64,000 nucleotides of DNA, taken from contig NZ_UHIA01000003.1 of assembly GCF_900460215.1 (NCBI RefSeq), positions 561,001 through 625,000 of the forward strand, given 5' to 3'. Shown here in pieces: positions 16,598 through 25,609 of this stretch (position 1 is the stretch's first letter; every line of letters starts with the position of its first letter). The notes under the pieces are model-generated. The model saw nothing but the letters and a program-made list of their open reading frames with translations, did not search any database and was not told the origin of the DNA. A program made the translations under genes and the position numbers. Source of the DNA: Suttonella indologenes. Its GTDB lineage: Bacteria > Pseudomonadota > Gammaproteobacteria > Cardiobacteriales > Cardiobacteriaceae.

Positions 16598-16657
16598 CGT
16601 ACATTCTTGTACTGTCTGCGACTCACCGCCTTGTACTTTTTCACTTCTCCGACTATA
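16598..16657 (+). mobile_element. MITE family 1, right-half fragment
   Basis: The right half of the element (GTACTGTCTGCG to GACTATA) begins within a few bases of the yfcZ stop. The left arm is lost. It marks the border between normal-GC DNA and the AT-rich island. Confidence 0.7.
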
Positions 16658-16692
16658 TGATTAATTATAAATAATATATGGGGTCAGAATGT

Positions 16693-17493
16693 TCAAAACC
16701 ATTTTTTAAAAATAGTTTGATAAGTTCCATCAGCTTTCATATCTGTCAAGGCTTTGTTTATATTTTCTACTAATTGAGAATTTTCTTTATTCAATAAAAA
16801 CCCATAATATTCCTGTGGGTAATTATAATCAATTGAAAAATACAAAGGAGTGTTTTTATCAGAATATTTCTCAACAAAATAAGGTATTACAAAAGAGTTG
16901 CTAATTGCTGCAATTGTTTCATCTTTGATTACATTTTTAATAGCAAGCCAATCACTACCTGTATAGTGGATGTCTAATTTTTCACTTTCTTTGTAGGTGT
17001 GTAATATATTATAAAAACCATCCATAGGGCTGTTTTTTATACTAACAGATTTGTCTTTTAAGTCTTTAAGTGATTTAATTTTTCTATCCTTGCTAATAAT
17101 TGTAATTGGATATGCATCTAAATAAGGAATAGTCATTGCATATTGATTTTTTCTTTCTTCAGTAATGCCGATACTCCCTGATAAAATATCATATTGCTTA
17201 TTTCTTAAGCTATCAAATAAATGACTTTTTGGTTGATACCTATATTCAAACTTATAACTGTTTCTTTTTGCAATTTCCTGTAAAATATCATATTCAAACC
17301 CTTGAATCTTACCATGCTCATCAACATAATTTAACGGTGCATTATCTGTTGCAGATGAAATAAACCCAACTTTAATTATCTCCTGCGTAGATAAGTTTTC
17401 TCTTTCTGGGATAGTAGCATTCTTCTCTATGTTTTTATCTTTACAAGAACTAAACACTAAAGCAATTAGAGATATAAAAATAATTTTTTTCAT
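16693..17493 (-). CDS. Solute-binding lipoprotein, family 3
   Basis: 266 residues with a lipoprotein signal (ALVFSSC, Cys17). The binding-protein family 3 fold follows: NAPLNYVDEHGKIQGFEYDILQEIAKRN, SGSIGITEERKNQYAMTIPYL, and a terminal KADGTYQTIFKKWF. No transporter genes are nearby, so it may work with a system encoded elsewhere or as a sensor-like lipoprotein. Its DNA is very AT-rich with many AAA/ATT codons, unlike the neighbours, which suggests transfer from a low-GC source. The next gene on the same strand is the YceI-like lipoprotein. Confidence 0.82.
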   Translation of the reverse strand: MKKIIFISLIALVFSSCKDKNIEKNATIPERENLSTQEIIKVGFISSATDNAPLNYVDEHGKIQGFEYDILQEIAKRNSYKFEYRYQPKSHLFDSLRNKQYDILSGSIGITEERKNQYAMTIPYLDAYPITIISKDRKIKSLKDLKDKSVSIKNSPMDGFYNILHTYKESEKLDIHYTGSDWLAIKNVIKDETIAAISNSFVIPYFVEKYSDKNTPLYFSIDYNYPQEYYGFLLNKENSQLVENINKALTDMKADGTYQTIFKKWF

Positions 17494-17533
17494 AAAATTT
17501 AACCTTGCGTAGAATAATCACATTGATAATTAA

Positions 17534-18187
17534 TCATAATGGACGAAAAAATTCACCTTTAAATGTAATGGGAATGTCGGGAAGTATTTCAGATAAATTC
17601 ATAACTTCTGTCATTTTTTGTAGACCATCTTTCATGCCAAAATTTGCTACGCTTAGTATAACAGGTTGGTTCGTTTTTACTGATAATATTGATGGTTCAA
17701 TTCTAGTGATTATTAGATCTGCATCTAAATTAGATTGTATACCATGTAAATCTAATGTAATTGGCTGTGTAATTTGAATTGACTCGTTAAGTTTTAATTG
17801 ATTTATCTGTTCCGCATCTAAATTGGATGTAATAGAGGCTGTTGTAAAAGTTTCTGTTTCAAATAACCAGTCTCTAATTCTTTGGTCACGGATAATAATA
17901 TTTGTATTAACACTTGCTAAATCAATTTCTAATTTAAATTGCCCTTTTTTATTAAAAAAGGCAGAGTATTCAGTAAAATTTCCCATTTCTTCAATGTGAT
18001 TTCCTTTGCTATCTATTTTTGTGCTGGAAAAAATAATATCTGCATTTTTTAAAGCCCAATCAGCATTATCTGTCGGCACAATATTATGATTTATTTGAGT
18101 TTGTTTAGAAGGTTCAACATTGCTTTCTGATTCGGGCGAACAACCTACTAATATTAACATTAGAAAAATTAAGGCATTTTTGTGCAT
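17534..18187 (-). CDS. YceI-like lipoprotein
   Basis: 217 residues with a lipoprotein signal (LMLILVGC, Cys16). The rest resembles the YceI lipocalin-like beta-barrel: FSSTK...GNFTEYSAFFNKKGQFKLEIDLASVNTN, IRDQRIRDWLFETETFTTASITS and a C-terminal MKDGLQKMTEVMNL...ITFKGEF. YceI proteins bind long isoprenoid or lipid ligands in the envelope. It is 40 bp upstream of the solute-binding lipoprotein on the same strand and shares the AT-rich composition, so the pair was probably acquired together. Confidence 0.75.
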   Translation of the reverse strand: MHKNALIFLMLILVGCSPESESNVEPSKQTQINHNIVPTDNADWALKNADIIFSSTKIDSKGNHIEEMGNFTEYSAFFNKKGQFKLEIDLASVNTNIIIRDQRIRDWLFETETFTTASITSNLDAEQINQLKLNESIQITQPITLDLHGIQSNLDADLIITRIEPSILSVKTNQPVILSVANFGMKDGLQKMTEVMNLSEILPDIPITFKGEFFRPL

Positions 18188-18902
18188 GAATGGTTCCTAA
18201 ATTACTATTAAAAAGATATTTCAATTTAAAGGAATAAAGAAGATAATTTTGTGTCATAAATACAGTTAATATTTTTTAAAAGACAATAGGGTATATGTTA
18301 TAAAATACTCCATAAAAATTTATGATTTAGTGCAGTGCTATTTGTCATAAACTACATCAATGAACCACGATAATCGTTACTAATATCGAAATAAAAAACT
18401 TTTGTCATTTCTATCAAAGGTAGATAAAATTAACTTAGTTTAATTTATAATGATTATATTTTGATTTCCAGCTTATATATATAAGCTAGAAATACTATAT
18501 TTAAGCATTTTTATTGTAGATTATGTATCCATTTACCTAAATCTAATTTTTATACTATGTACAAAGACTATAATAAAAAAGTATTCTCCAATATAAATCT
18601 TTATTTTTTTATGAACCCCCTTCCATCATTATAAGGAAAAGATGATTCATGATACTGTATTTTGATTTGCTTATCTTGATTATCAGAGTCTAAATCAAAA
18701 GGAAGCTTATTTTAGCGCATTTACCAACCGAAATTCAAGATGCTTTAGGGTATTGGTTTTTGCCTCGCACTATCCTGTTTTTGTAGTAAAAATAATCATT
18801 TTAATGGTTTTGTTTTGGTGTTATGGTTGTTTTCAACTCATATTGAGAGAATTTTTAATTAGTCTCTGTGTCGAACAAGAGCTGTCGCATTATGCTGTTT
18901 TC
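18188..18902. other. AT-rich intergenic region without a recognisable gene
   Basis: About 715 bp, very AT-rich, with palindromic AT stretches (for example GCTTATATATATAAGC at 18471-18486). I see no credible coding frame; a plus-strand frame from 18753 lacks a ribosome site and runs into yccF on the other strand. It is the right part of the low-GC island. Confidence 0.6.
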
Positions 18903-19304
18903 CTAATTTTGCTCGGGTATGGCTTCGATTTTCATGCCGATGGGGGCGAGGGAGATGCGCAGCATTTTGACATGCTGCCAGCCGAAGGGTATGCCGATGA
19001 TGCTGACGAAATAGCCGATTGCCAGTGTCAGATGTCCTAATGCCAGCCACCAGCCTGCCAATATCAGCCAGATGATATTGCCCAAGCAGCCCACGGCTTC
19101 CGCCGCAATATGCTGTTCGCGCGCTACGGCTTGATAGCCGAAAGGCCAGAGTGTAAAGCGCGCGATGCGGAAGCAGGCGGGTGCCCAAGGCAGTCCGATG
19201 ATGGTGATTACCATCAATACGCCTGCGAATGCCCAGCCGAGCGCCATAATCAGACCGCCTAAAATGACCCATAATAGATTAAGAAAAATGCGCAAATTCG
19301 CCAT
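18903..19304 (-). CDS. YccF domain-containing inner-membrane protein
   Basis: 133 residues with two related halves, each carrying the YccF pattern: NLLWVILGGLIMALGW...TIIGLPWAPACFRIA and CLGNIIWLILAGWWLALGH...SIIGIPFGWQHVKM. There are about four membrane segments. The start at 19304 has GGAGAAATC upstream; an in-frame start 60 bases earlier adds a non-membrane stretch and lacks a site. Function unknown. Divergent from the hydrolase gene. Confidence 0.85.
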   Translation of the reverse strand: MANLRIFLNLLWVILGGLIMALGWAFAGVLMVITIIGLPWAPACFRIARFTLWPFGYQAVAREQHIAAEAVGCLGNIIWLILAGWWLALGHLTLAIGYFVSIIGIPFGWQHVKMLRISLAPIGMKIEAIPEQN

Positions 19305-19374
19305 GATTTCTCCTATACAATAATTGTCTGGGCTTATAGTGCGGCGTTTGTCGTGAGATTGCAAGGATAGTTTT

Positions 19375-20223
19375 ATGAATCATGATTCAGATGGCGGCTA
19401 TTTGCCGCAAGCGGCGGGGCATCGTCTGTATTGGCGGCGGTTTCAGGCGACGCATCCGCGCGCGCAGCTTTTACTGGTGCACGGTATCGGCGAGCATAGC
19501 GGGCGGTATGAGGATATTATTTCGCATTTTCTGCGCATGGGGCTGAATGTTTTTGCTTATGACCAATACGGGCATGGCAGAAGCGAAGGCAGGCGCGGCG
19601 ATCTCGATACTCCTCAACGGCTGGTGGAAGATTTGCGCAGTATGCGGCAGGAGCTGCGCCGCTTAGCACCCGATTTGCCGCTGATTTTGTTCGGACACAG
19701 TATGGGCGGTGCGGTAGTGGCGGATTATCTGGTGCAATATCAGGGCGGCGAAGAAGCGCCGGATTATGCCGTCTTGTCCTCGCCGGCTTTGAAAACGCAT
19801 ATGACGGTGTTGTCAAAGCTGGGTAGCCGCGCTTTGCAGGCGCTGGCGCCGCATTTGGTGATTACGCATCATTTGTCGATGAAAGTCAGCCATCGCGACG
19901 AGGTCAATGCTCAATTAAAAAACGACCCTTTGTGCCATAAAAAAATCAGCGGCAGTCTGTCGGGCTTTATTTTGGCTGCCGGCGAGGCGGCGAGAGCGCA
20001 TGCCCAAGATTGGCAAGTGCCGACTTTGCTGCTTTATGCCGGCGCGGATTTTTTGGTCGATGCCAAAGGCAGTACGGAATTTGCCCGCAAGAGTCCTCCG
20101 CTGGTGCAGGCGCATTGTTTTGAGGGTTATTATCATGAGATTTTTCATGAAATTAATCCTGAGCCTGTATACGCCCGTCTTGCCGTATGGTTAGACGATA
20201 TGGTCGGAAAAGCGGAGAAATAA
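19375..20223 (+). CDS. Alpha/beta hydrolase, monoacylglycerol lipase / lysophospholipase type
   Basis: 282 residues of the Hydrolase_4 family. Visible are LLVHGIGEHSGRY (oxyanion region), YDQYGHGRSEG, the nucleophile elbow GHSMGG, an acid residue in LLLYAGADFLVD, and the catalytic His in EGYYHEIFHE. No signal peptide, so cytoplasmic or membrane-associated. It probably cleaves monoacylglycerols or lysophospholipids; the exact substrate is not readable. Confidence 0.85.
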   Translation: MNHDSDGGYLPQAAGHRLYWRRFQATHPRAQLLLVHGIGEHSGRYEDIISHFLRMGLNVFAYDQYGHGRSEGRRGDLDTPQRLVEDLRSMRQELRRLAPDLPLILFGHSMGGAVVADYLVQYQGGEEAPDYAVLSSPALKTHMTVLSKLGSRALQALAPHLVITHHLSMKVSHRDEVNAQLKNDPLCHKKISGSLSGFILAAGEAARAHAQDWQVPTLLLYAGADFLVDAKGSTEFARKSPPLVQAHCFEGYYHEIFHEINPEPVYARLAVWLDDMVGKAEK

Positions 20224-20307
20224 TCAATTATCGCCTATTCAGAACAGCTCTCGACTTAGCTATCGGATTAAAAATAGAGAATCTGAGTTCAAGCATTCGC
20301 CTTTGTC

Positions 20308-20354
20308 ATGAATTGACTATAGGCGGAGAAGCGAAAAAGTATAGTCAATTCATG
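20308..20354. repeat. Small palindrome containing MITE family 1 end sequence
   Basis: CATGAATTGACTATA (20308-20322) and its inverse TATAGTCAATTCATG (20340-20354) flank GGCGGAGAAGCGAAAAAG, which matches the MITE end. It looks like an abortive or deleted MITE. Confidence 0.5.
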
Positions 20355-20379
20355 GCAAAATCAATCATTTTTCAATCGG

Positions 20380-20447
20380 GTAGGTCAGATACTTGTATTA
20401 GACATTACTTAAAATATCAATTTGTCGGATTCAAGAATCCGACCTAC
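20380..20447. repeat. Short dispersed ATCCGAC repeat, copy 2
   Basis: The unit is bounded by GTAGGTCAGAT and ATCCGACCTAC, with the core GACATTACTTAAA. Related to 9142-9199. In the same gene-free stretch (20224-20679) as two MITE family 1 relics. Confidence 0.5.
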
Positions 20448-20566
20448 TTCCTTATAAATTAGTGGTTTAGATATTTACACCCAACACAATTTATCATGGC
20501 GTGTGCTTTCCGGCATAAACACCTAAGCTAAGGTTAAAAATATAATGTTCGTATTTATCATGAATC

Positions 20567-20658
20567 GACTATAGTACAAGACGGCGAGCCGCAGACAGCA
20601 CAAGAGCGTAGGGCAAGGCGAGCCAAGTCCGTAATACTTTTTCAATTCTTCGACTATA
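20567..20658 (-). mobile_element. MITE family 1, reverse copy lacking one terminal arm
   Basis: From GACTATAGTACAAGACGGCGAGCC to CAATTCTTCGACTATA. The central part matches other copies in reverse. The GGAGAAGTGAAAAAG arm next to the left end is deleted. Confidence 0.75.
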
Positions 20659-20679
20659 CAAAAATGCTTAAAACCTATG

Positions 20680-21303
20680 CTACTGATGTTCTCTCCGCCA
20701 ACGGCTAGGATTTTGCTGCGCACCTTTTTGCGCCCACACGCCGATTTTCTGCGTGCGCGCGGCTTTTTCCGCCGCCGCATAAGCTGTCGGCGTCTCTTTG
20801 CTGCGATAAAGCACCGCCTGTCCTTGCGCAAGCATCGCCAAATTAATATCCCGCCCTTGCACCATAATCACGCCCAATTGCCGCTGATAAATGTCTTTGC
20901 CCTGCGACAAGAGGCTAAATTCTGTTCTCATCAGCCTTTGCAAGGCTTGTCGTGATTGCTCGCCCCAAGGGATTTGCCCTTTTTCCGGCGCATCAATGCC
21001 CAGCAATCGAATAGAAAGATAGCGGTTCTGGCAATAAGCAGTGACCGTATCGCCGTCTAACACGCGATCTAGACGGCAATCAATGTTCTGCGGCGATGCC
21101 TCAAAGGCTTGATCATAAGGTTTCGCACTCGGAAAACAGGCATTGATAAGCAATAGCCCGATGCCGCTAAACACAAAAATCGGCCAACTGCCGCTTTGTT
21201 TTCTTGCACTGCCGTTTGTCCGCCGCCAAAATAAAAACAACGCCTTAAAAAGGCGTTGCCATAAAGAAAGCGATGGTTTTTTCATTCCTCGCTTAGCTTT
21301 CAT
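20680..21303 (-). CDS. Thermonuclease (SNase) family protein, membrane or lipid anchored
   Basis: The C-terminal ~140 residues form a staphylococcal-nuclease-like domain with RVLDGDTVTAYC, IRLLGIDAPEKGQIPWGEQSRQAL and GVIMVQGRDINLAMLAQGQAVLY. A hydrophobic stretch (IFVFSGIGLLLINAC) may be an anchor or a lipoprotein signal. The start is uncertain. ATG 21303 overlaps ihfB by 11 bases, ATG 21285 has GAGGA only one base upstream, and a good ihfB terminator lies inside the first codons. A GTG just before the hydrophobic segment would avoid the terminator. Confidence 0.78.
   Translation of the reverse strand: MKAKRGMKKPSLSLWQRLFKALFLFWRRTNGSARKQSGSWPIFVFSGIGLLLINACFPSAKPYDQAFEASPQNIDCRLDRVLDGDTVTAYCQNRYLSIRLLGIDAPEKGQIPWGEQSRQALQRLMRTEFSLLSQGKDIYQRQLGVIMVQGRDINLAMLAQGQAVLYRSKETPTAYAAAEKAARTQKIGVWAQKGAQQNPSRWRREHQ
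21230..21258 (-). terminator. Rho-independent terminator of ihfB
   Basis: On the minus strand CAACGCCTT-TTT-AAGGCGTTG is followed by TTTTTATT. It is about 35 bases after the ihfB stop and overlaps the longest frame of the nuclease gene. Confidence 0.75.
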
Positions 21304-21574
21304 CTACCCGCTCACGCAGTTCTTTGCCTGCACGGAAATAAGGAATAGATTTTGCAGGCACTTTCACTGATTCGCCCGTTTTAGGGTTACGGCCAGTGCG
21401 CGCCTCACGATAATGCAAAGAAAAGCTCCCAAAACCACGGATTTCTACGCGGTCGCCTTTTTCAAGGCTTTGGCATACTTTTTCAATAATCAGCTTGATT
21501 GTTTCTTCCACATCTTGCGCTTTTAGCTGCGGATGCTTCAAACTCAAGCGTTCAATCAGCTCGGATTTGGTCAT
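21293..21574 (-). CDS. ihfB: Integration host factor beta subunit
   Basis: 93 residues of the HU/IHF fold, starting MTKSELIERL and containing the IHF-beta pattern VEIRGFGSFSLHYREARTGRNPKTGESVKVPAKSIPYFRAGKELRERV. IHF bends DNA as an alpha/beta dimer in recombination and gene control. It lies just downstream of rpsA, the usual place for ihfB in gammaproteobacteria. Confidence 0.95.
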   Translation of the reverse strand: MTKSELIERLSLKHPQLKAQDVEETIKLIIEKVCQSLEKGDRVEIRGFGSFSLHYREARTGRNPKTGESVKVPAKSIPYFRAGKELRERVDES

Positions 21575-21592
21575 GCGATTTCCTTATATAAA

Positions 21593-21616
21593 GCAAAGCG
21601 CCATAGAGCGCTTTGC
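21593..21616 (-). terminator. Hairpin between rpsA and ihfB
   Basis: GCAAAGCGC and GCGCTTTGC form a 9-bp stem, followed on the minus strand by TTTATAT. It may partly end rpsA transcripts or set the ratio of S1 to IHF. Confidence 0.6.
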
Positions 21617-21626
21617 CACGATGAGA

Positions 21627-23300
21627 TTAGTTATCAGAGTTTTCCAACTCTTTGAAAATATCGCCCAAAGAAGTGCCGGCTTGGCTTTCTTTGCGCGTAT
21701 AGTCTTGAATGACCGCTTTTTCTTCCGCCACGTCTTTGGCACGCACAGAGAGGCTTAAGTTTTTGTTTTTACGATCAACGTTCAACACTTTAGCTTCTAC
21801 TTCATCACCGACGCTTAAGAGCTTGCTTAAATCTTCCACACGCTCAATCGAGGCTTCGGAAGCTTTGAGAATGCCGTTAATGCCTTCTGCCAATTCAACA
21901 ACTGCTTGACGCTCATCGACTTCAATAACTTTACCTTTGACAATCGCACCGCGGCCATTGGCTGAGGTGAATTGAGAGAAGGTGTCTTGTTTCAATTGCT
22001 TAACGCCTAAAGAAATGCGTTCGCGCTCAGCATCGATGCCGAGGATAATCGCTTCGACTTCCTGACCTTTTTGATAAGCACGCACGGCTTCTTCGCCGCT
22101 TTCGTCCCATGACAAATCAGACAAATGCACCAAACCGTCAATGCCGCCGTCTAAGCCGATAAAGATACCGAAATCGGTAATCGATTTAATCTGACCTTTG
22201 ACATGCTCGCCTTGATTATGATGCTTGCCGAATTCTTCCCATGGATTCGGCTGGCATTGTTTCATGCCTAAAGAGATGCGGCGGCGTTCGCCGTCGATTT
22301 CTAAAATCATCACTTCCACTTCTTGACCGACAGAAACGAATTTACGCGGGTTAACGTTTTTGTTCGTCCAATCCATTTCAGAAACGTGTACCAAACCTTC
22401 TACGCCGTCTTCGATTTCAACGAAAGCGCCATAATCGGCAATATTGGTGATTTTGCCGCTCAAAGTAGAGTTGGCCGGGTAACGTTGTGCAATATCTGCC
22501 CAAGGATCGTCGCCCAATTGCTTCATACCTAAAGAAACGCGACCGCGCTCACGGTCAAATTTCAGGACTTTAACTTCCACTTCTTGACCGATCTCTACCA
22601 CTTCGGAAGGATATTTCACACGTTTCCATGCCATATCCGTGATATGCAGCAAGCCGTCAACGCCGCCCAAATCCAAGAATGCACCGTAGTCAGTGAGGTT
22701 TTTAACCACTGCTTTGACCACATCGCCTTCTTGCAGATTTTTCAAGACTTCTTCGCGCTCTTCTTTGTACTCTTTTTCCAGTACTGCGCGGCGAGAAATC
22801 ACGATATTGTTGCGTTTTTGATCCAGTTTGATGATCTTGAACTCAATTTCCTTGCCTTCGATGATGCTGGGGTCTTTAACCGGACGCACATCGACTAATG
22901 AACCCGGCAGGAAGGCTTTAACGCTTTCCACATCAACGGTAAAGCCGCCTTTCACGCGGCTAGATACCACGCCAGTAATGGTTTCTTCATCGCGGAATTT
23001 CTGCTCAAGGATTTCCCAAGTACGGATACGTTGCGCTTTTTCGTGAGAAATTTGGGTTTCGCCGTGGCCATTTTCCAATGCCTCTAAAGCGACTTCGACT
23101 TCATCACCGATATTGATGGTGATTTCCCCTTTGTCGTTTGTAAATTGCGCGACGGGAATGAAACCTTCCGATTTCAAACCGGCATTCAGTACCACGAATT
23201 CTTTACCGATTTCGATGACTTCCGCCTTAATAATCGCACCGGGCTTGAGCTCGGTTGTTTCAATACTTTTTTCAAAAAGTTCTGCAAATGATTCTGCCAT
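21627..23300 (-). CDS. rpsA: 30S ribosomal protein S1
   Basis: 557 residues with six S1 (OB-fold) repeats, as in E. coli S1 (557). Repeat openings such as GDVVKAVVKNLTDYGAFLDLGGVDGLLHITDMAW and GKITNIADYGAFVEIEDGVEGLVHVSEMDW are plain. S1 brings mRNA to the ribosome. It sits in the conserved order aroA-cmk-rpsA-ihfB. Confidence 0.97.
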   Translation of the reverse strand: MAESFAELFEKSIETTELKPGAIIKAEVIEIGKEFVVLNAGLKSEGFIPVAQFTNDKGEITINIGDEVEVALEALENGHGETQISHEKAQRIRTWEILEQKFRDEETITGVVSSRVKGGFTVDVESVKAFLPGSLVDVRPVKDPSIIEGKEIEFKIIKLDQKRNNIVISRRAVLEKEYKEEREEVLKNLQEGDVVKAVVKNLTDYGAFLDLGGVDGLLHITDMAWKRVKYPSEVVEIGQEVEVKVLKFDRERGRVSLGMKQLGDDPWADIAQRYPANSTLSGKITNIADYGAFVEIEDGVEGLVHVSEMDWTNKNVNPRKFVSVGQEVEVMILEIDGERRRISLGMKQCQPNPWEEFGKHHNQGEHVKGQIKSITDFGIFIGLDGGIDGLVHLSDLSWDESGEEAVRAYQKGQEVEAIILGIDAERERISLGVKQLKQDTFSQFTSANGRGAIVKGKVIEVDERQAVVELAEGINGILKASEASIERVEDLSKLLSVGDEVEAKVLNVDRKNKNLSLSVRAKDVAEEKAVIQDYTRKESQAGTSLGDIFKELENSDN

Positions 23301-23329
23301 GTAATCTGGACCTGTGTATCAATGTTAAA

Positions 23330-23998
23330 TTAAAAAAAACGCGCCTGAAACAGGGCATTGACCTGTTCAAACACCGCATCTACCGATGAATCGGTAGTAT
23401 CAATCAGCACCGCATCAGCAGCTGGCACATACGGCGCTACCTCACGATTGCGATCGCGCGCATCGCGCTCGGCAATCTCATTTTTGAGGGCGGCTAGAGT
23501 AACACTTTCTCCTTTCGCTATCAACTGCTTATAACGACGATTTGCACGCGCTTCCGCGCTCGCCTCCAAAACAATCTTCAAAGCCGCCTCGGGAAAGACG
23601 ACCGTACCCATATCGCGACCGTCCGCCACCAAATCCTTATCGGCGGCAAATTGGCGCTGAAAGCCCAGCAAAGCGGCGCGAATCGCCGGTTTTGCCGCCA
23701 ATTGCGAAGCCAATTGCCCCGTGCTTTCCAAACGCAATTCGCTTCCCACAGCTTGCCCGTCTAAAAAAGCCGCCACGCCGTCGGGCTGCACTTCAAAATG
23801 TACCTTCATCTGCGCCAGCAAAGCCGCTTGCTCCGCTTCGCCTGCCGCAGTCAAACCTGCCGCCTGCACAAACAAAGCGCTCAGACGATACAAAGCGCCG
23901 CTATCCAAATACGCCAAATCATGGGTTTGCGCCAAACGCTGGCAAATTGTGCCTTTACCGACGCCGCTCGGGCCGTCAATCGTTACAATCTTACGCAT
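23330..23998 (-). CDS. cmk: Cytidylate kinase
   Basis: 222 residues. The P-loop GPSGVGKGTICQRLA at the start, DGRDMGTVVFPEA and ...RANRRYKQL are typical. It phosphorylates CMP and dCMP. It overlaps the 3' end of aroA by 8 bases and precedes rpsA, so it is probably cotranscribed with both. Confidence 0.95.
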   Translation of the reverse strand: MRKIVTIDGPSGVGKGTICQRLAQTHDLAYLDSGALYRLSALFVQAAGLTAAGEAEQAALLAQMKVHFEVQPDGVAAFLDGQAVGSELRLESTGQLASQLAAKPAIRAALLGFQRQFAADKDLVADGRDMGTVVFPEAALKIVLEASAEARANRRYKQLIAKGESVTLAALKNEIAERDARDRNREVAPYVPAADAVLIDTTDSSVDAVFEQVNALFQARFF

Positions 23999-25307
23999 CG
24001 CTTACCTCAATCTGCATACCGATACCCTGCGCCAAATCGCGGAAATTCGGAAAAGAAGTCGCTACATTATCGCAATCTCGAATCTCTATCGCCGCCGCGC
24101 TACGCAAAGCCGCCACCGCAAAACTCATGGCAATGCGGTGATCGCCCAAGCTGTCAATCACGCCGCCTGAAAATGCCGTGCCCCCTTTGCCGCGAATGTG
24201 CATACTGTCTTGTCCTGCTTGGCAATCCACACCCAAAACTTTCAGCCCTGCCTCCATCGCCGCCAAACGATCGCTCTCTTTCACGCGCAATTCCGCCAAA
24301 TCGCCGGCAAGGGTTTCACCCTCCGCACAAGCGGCAGCGACAAATAAAATCGGAAACTCATCAATGGCAATCGGCACTAAATGTTTTGGAATTTCAATTC
24401 CTTGCAAAGCGGAAGCGCAGACCCGCAAATCCGCCACCGGCTCGCCGCCCGCCTCGCGTGCATTTTCAATCAGAATCTTGCCGCCCATCATTTGCAGAAT
24501 CTCCACAACCGCCGAACGCGTCGGATTCATGCCCACATTTTCAATCAAAACCTCGCCGCGCTCGGCAATCAAAGCGGCGACAATAAAAAACGCCGCCGAA
24601 GACACATCGCCCGGCACGACCACTTCGCAGCCGCGCAAAGTCTGCCCGCCGCGAATGCTCAAGGTTGCGCCCGATTGGGCAATCTGCACACCGAAACCGC
24701 CCAACATCCGCTCGCTATGATCGCGGCTGATACCGATTTCCGTAATCCGCGTTTCGCCCTCCGCATACAAACCGGCGAGCAACAGACAAGATTTCAATTG
24801 CGCGCTTGCCACCGGCAAAGTGTAATCAATGCTCTGCAAAGGGCGACCTTGAATCCGCAAAGGCGCGGTGCCGCTCTCCGTCGTTTCAATCGACGCCCCC
24901 ATCAAAGCCAAAGGTTCGGTCACGCGGCGCATCGGACGCTTCATCAAAGAGTTGTCGCCGACCAAAACGCTGTCAAAAGCCTGCCCTGCCAAAACCCCCG
25001 CCATTAAACGCATACTCGTGCCGCTATTGCCCACATCCAAGACCTGAGCCGGTGCTTTCAAACCATGCAAACCCTGCCCGTCAATACTCACGCGCCCCTG
25101 ACCATGATGCGCAATCGGCACGCCCATCGCCTGAAAAGCGCGCATCGTCGCCAAACAATCCTCGCCCTCCAAAAAACCGCTGACCTCCGTGCGTCCCTCC
25201 GCCAAAGCGCCGAGCATAATCGCACGATGCGAAATTGATTTATCCCCCGGCACGCGCAATGCACCCTCAAGCGCCGCTACCGGCGAACTTTTCCATGTTA
25301 AAGCCAT
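23991..25307 (-). CDS. aroA: 3-phosphoshikimate 1-carboxyvinyltransferase (EPSP synthase)
   Basis: 438 residues of the two-domain EPSP synthase fold, with GDKSISHRAIMLGALAEG, LDVGNSGTSMRLMAG, GDNSLMKRPMRRV, and a late DHRIAMSFAVAAL. It joins shikimate-3-phosphate and PEP in aromatic synthesis. First gene of the aroA-cmk overlap pair; a copy of the 130-bp repeat lies just upstream. Confidence 0.96.
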   Translation of the reverse strand: MALTWKSSPVAALEGALRVPGDKSISHRAIMLGALAEGRTEVSGFLEGEDCLATMRAFQAMGVPIAHHGQGRVSIDGQGLHGLKAPAQVLDVGNSGTSMRLMAGVLAGQAFDSVLVGDNSLMKRPMRRVTEPLALMGASIETTESGTAPLRIQGRPLQSIDYTLPVASAQLKSCLLLAGLYAEGETRITEIGISRDHSERMLGGFGVQIAQSGATLSIRGGQTLRGCEVVVPGDVSSAAFFIVAALIAERGEVLIENVGMNPTRSAVVEILQMMGGKILIENAREAGGEPVADLRVCASALQGIEIPKHLVPIAIDEFPILFVAAACAEGETLAGDLAELRVKESDRLAAMEAGLKVLGVDCQAGQDSMHIRGKGGTAFSGGVIDSLGDHRIAMSFAVAALRSAAAIEIRDCDNVATSFPNFRDLAQGIGMQIEVSDA

Positions 25308-25321
25308 TTCTTCCTATCTTT

Positions 25322-25451
25322 ATGTTTCAACACACAGAGCGACACATAAAGCGTCGCCCTACGTGTTGCCCTGAATTGGAAGAGGTTACACCTCTCCCAC
25401 AAGATTATCCTCCCTAAAGGGAGGGGTTTCAACCAGTAAGGAAATTTTGAT
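25322..25451. repeat. 130-bp dispersed structured repeat, copy B
   Basis: Same sequence and orientation as 4150-4279 and 45569-45697 with few changes. It lies between aroA and pnuC and probably overlaps the aroA leader. The remaining gap to 25609 shows only a short hairpin (ACGGTTTACACCGT) and no gene. Confidence 0.8.
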
Positions 25452-25609
25452 GAAAAACGTGCAGCATAACGCATCACGAAAAAAATTGCGCCGCCGATGC
25501 CGCATTTATCGCGGCTGTTCAGGCAATCTGAATGCAGCATCGGCTTAAGCCGTTTTGGCAGCGATTTCTTCTTAATACGGTTTACACCGTAGAAATTCCG
25601 CTTGTCGAT

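Noticed and set aside
18753..19040. Hydrophobic 95-codon plus-strand frame
   Set aside because: No ribosome site, AT-rich chance membrane-like sequence, and its second half is antisense to yccF.
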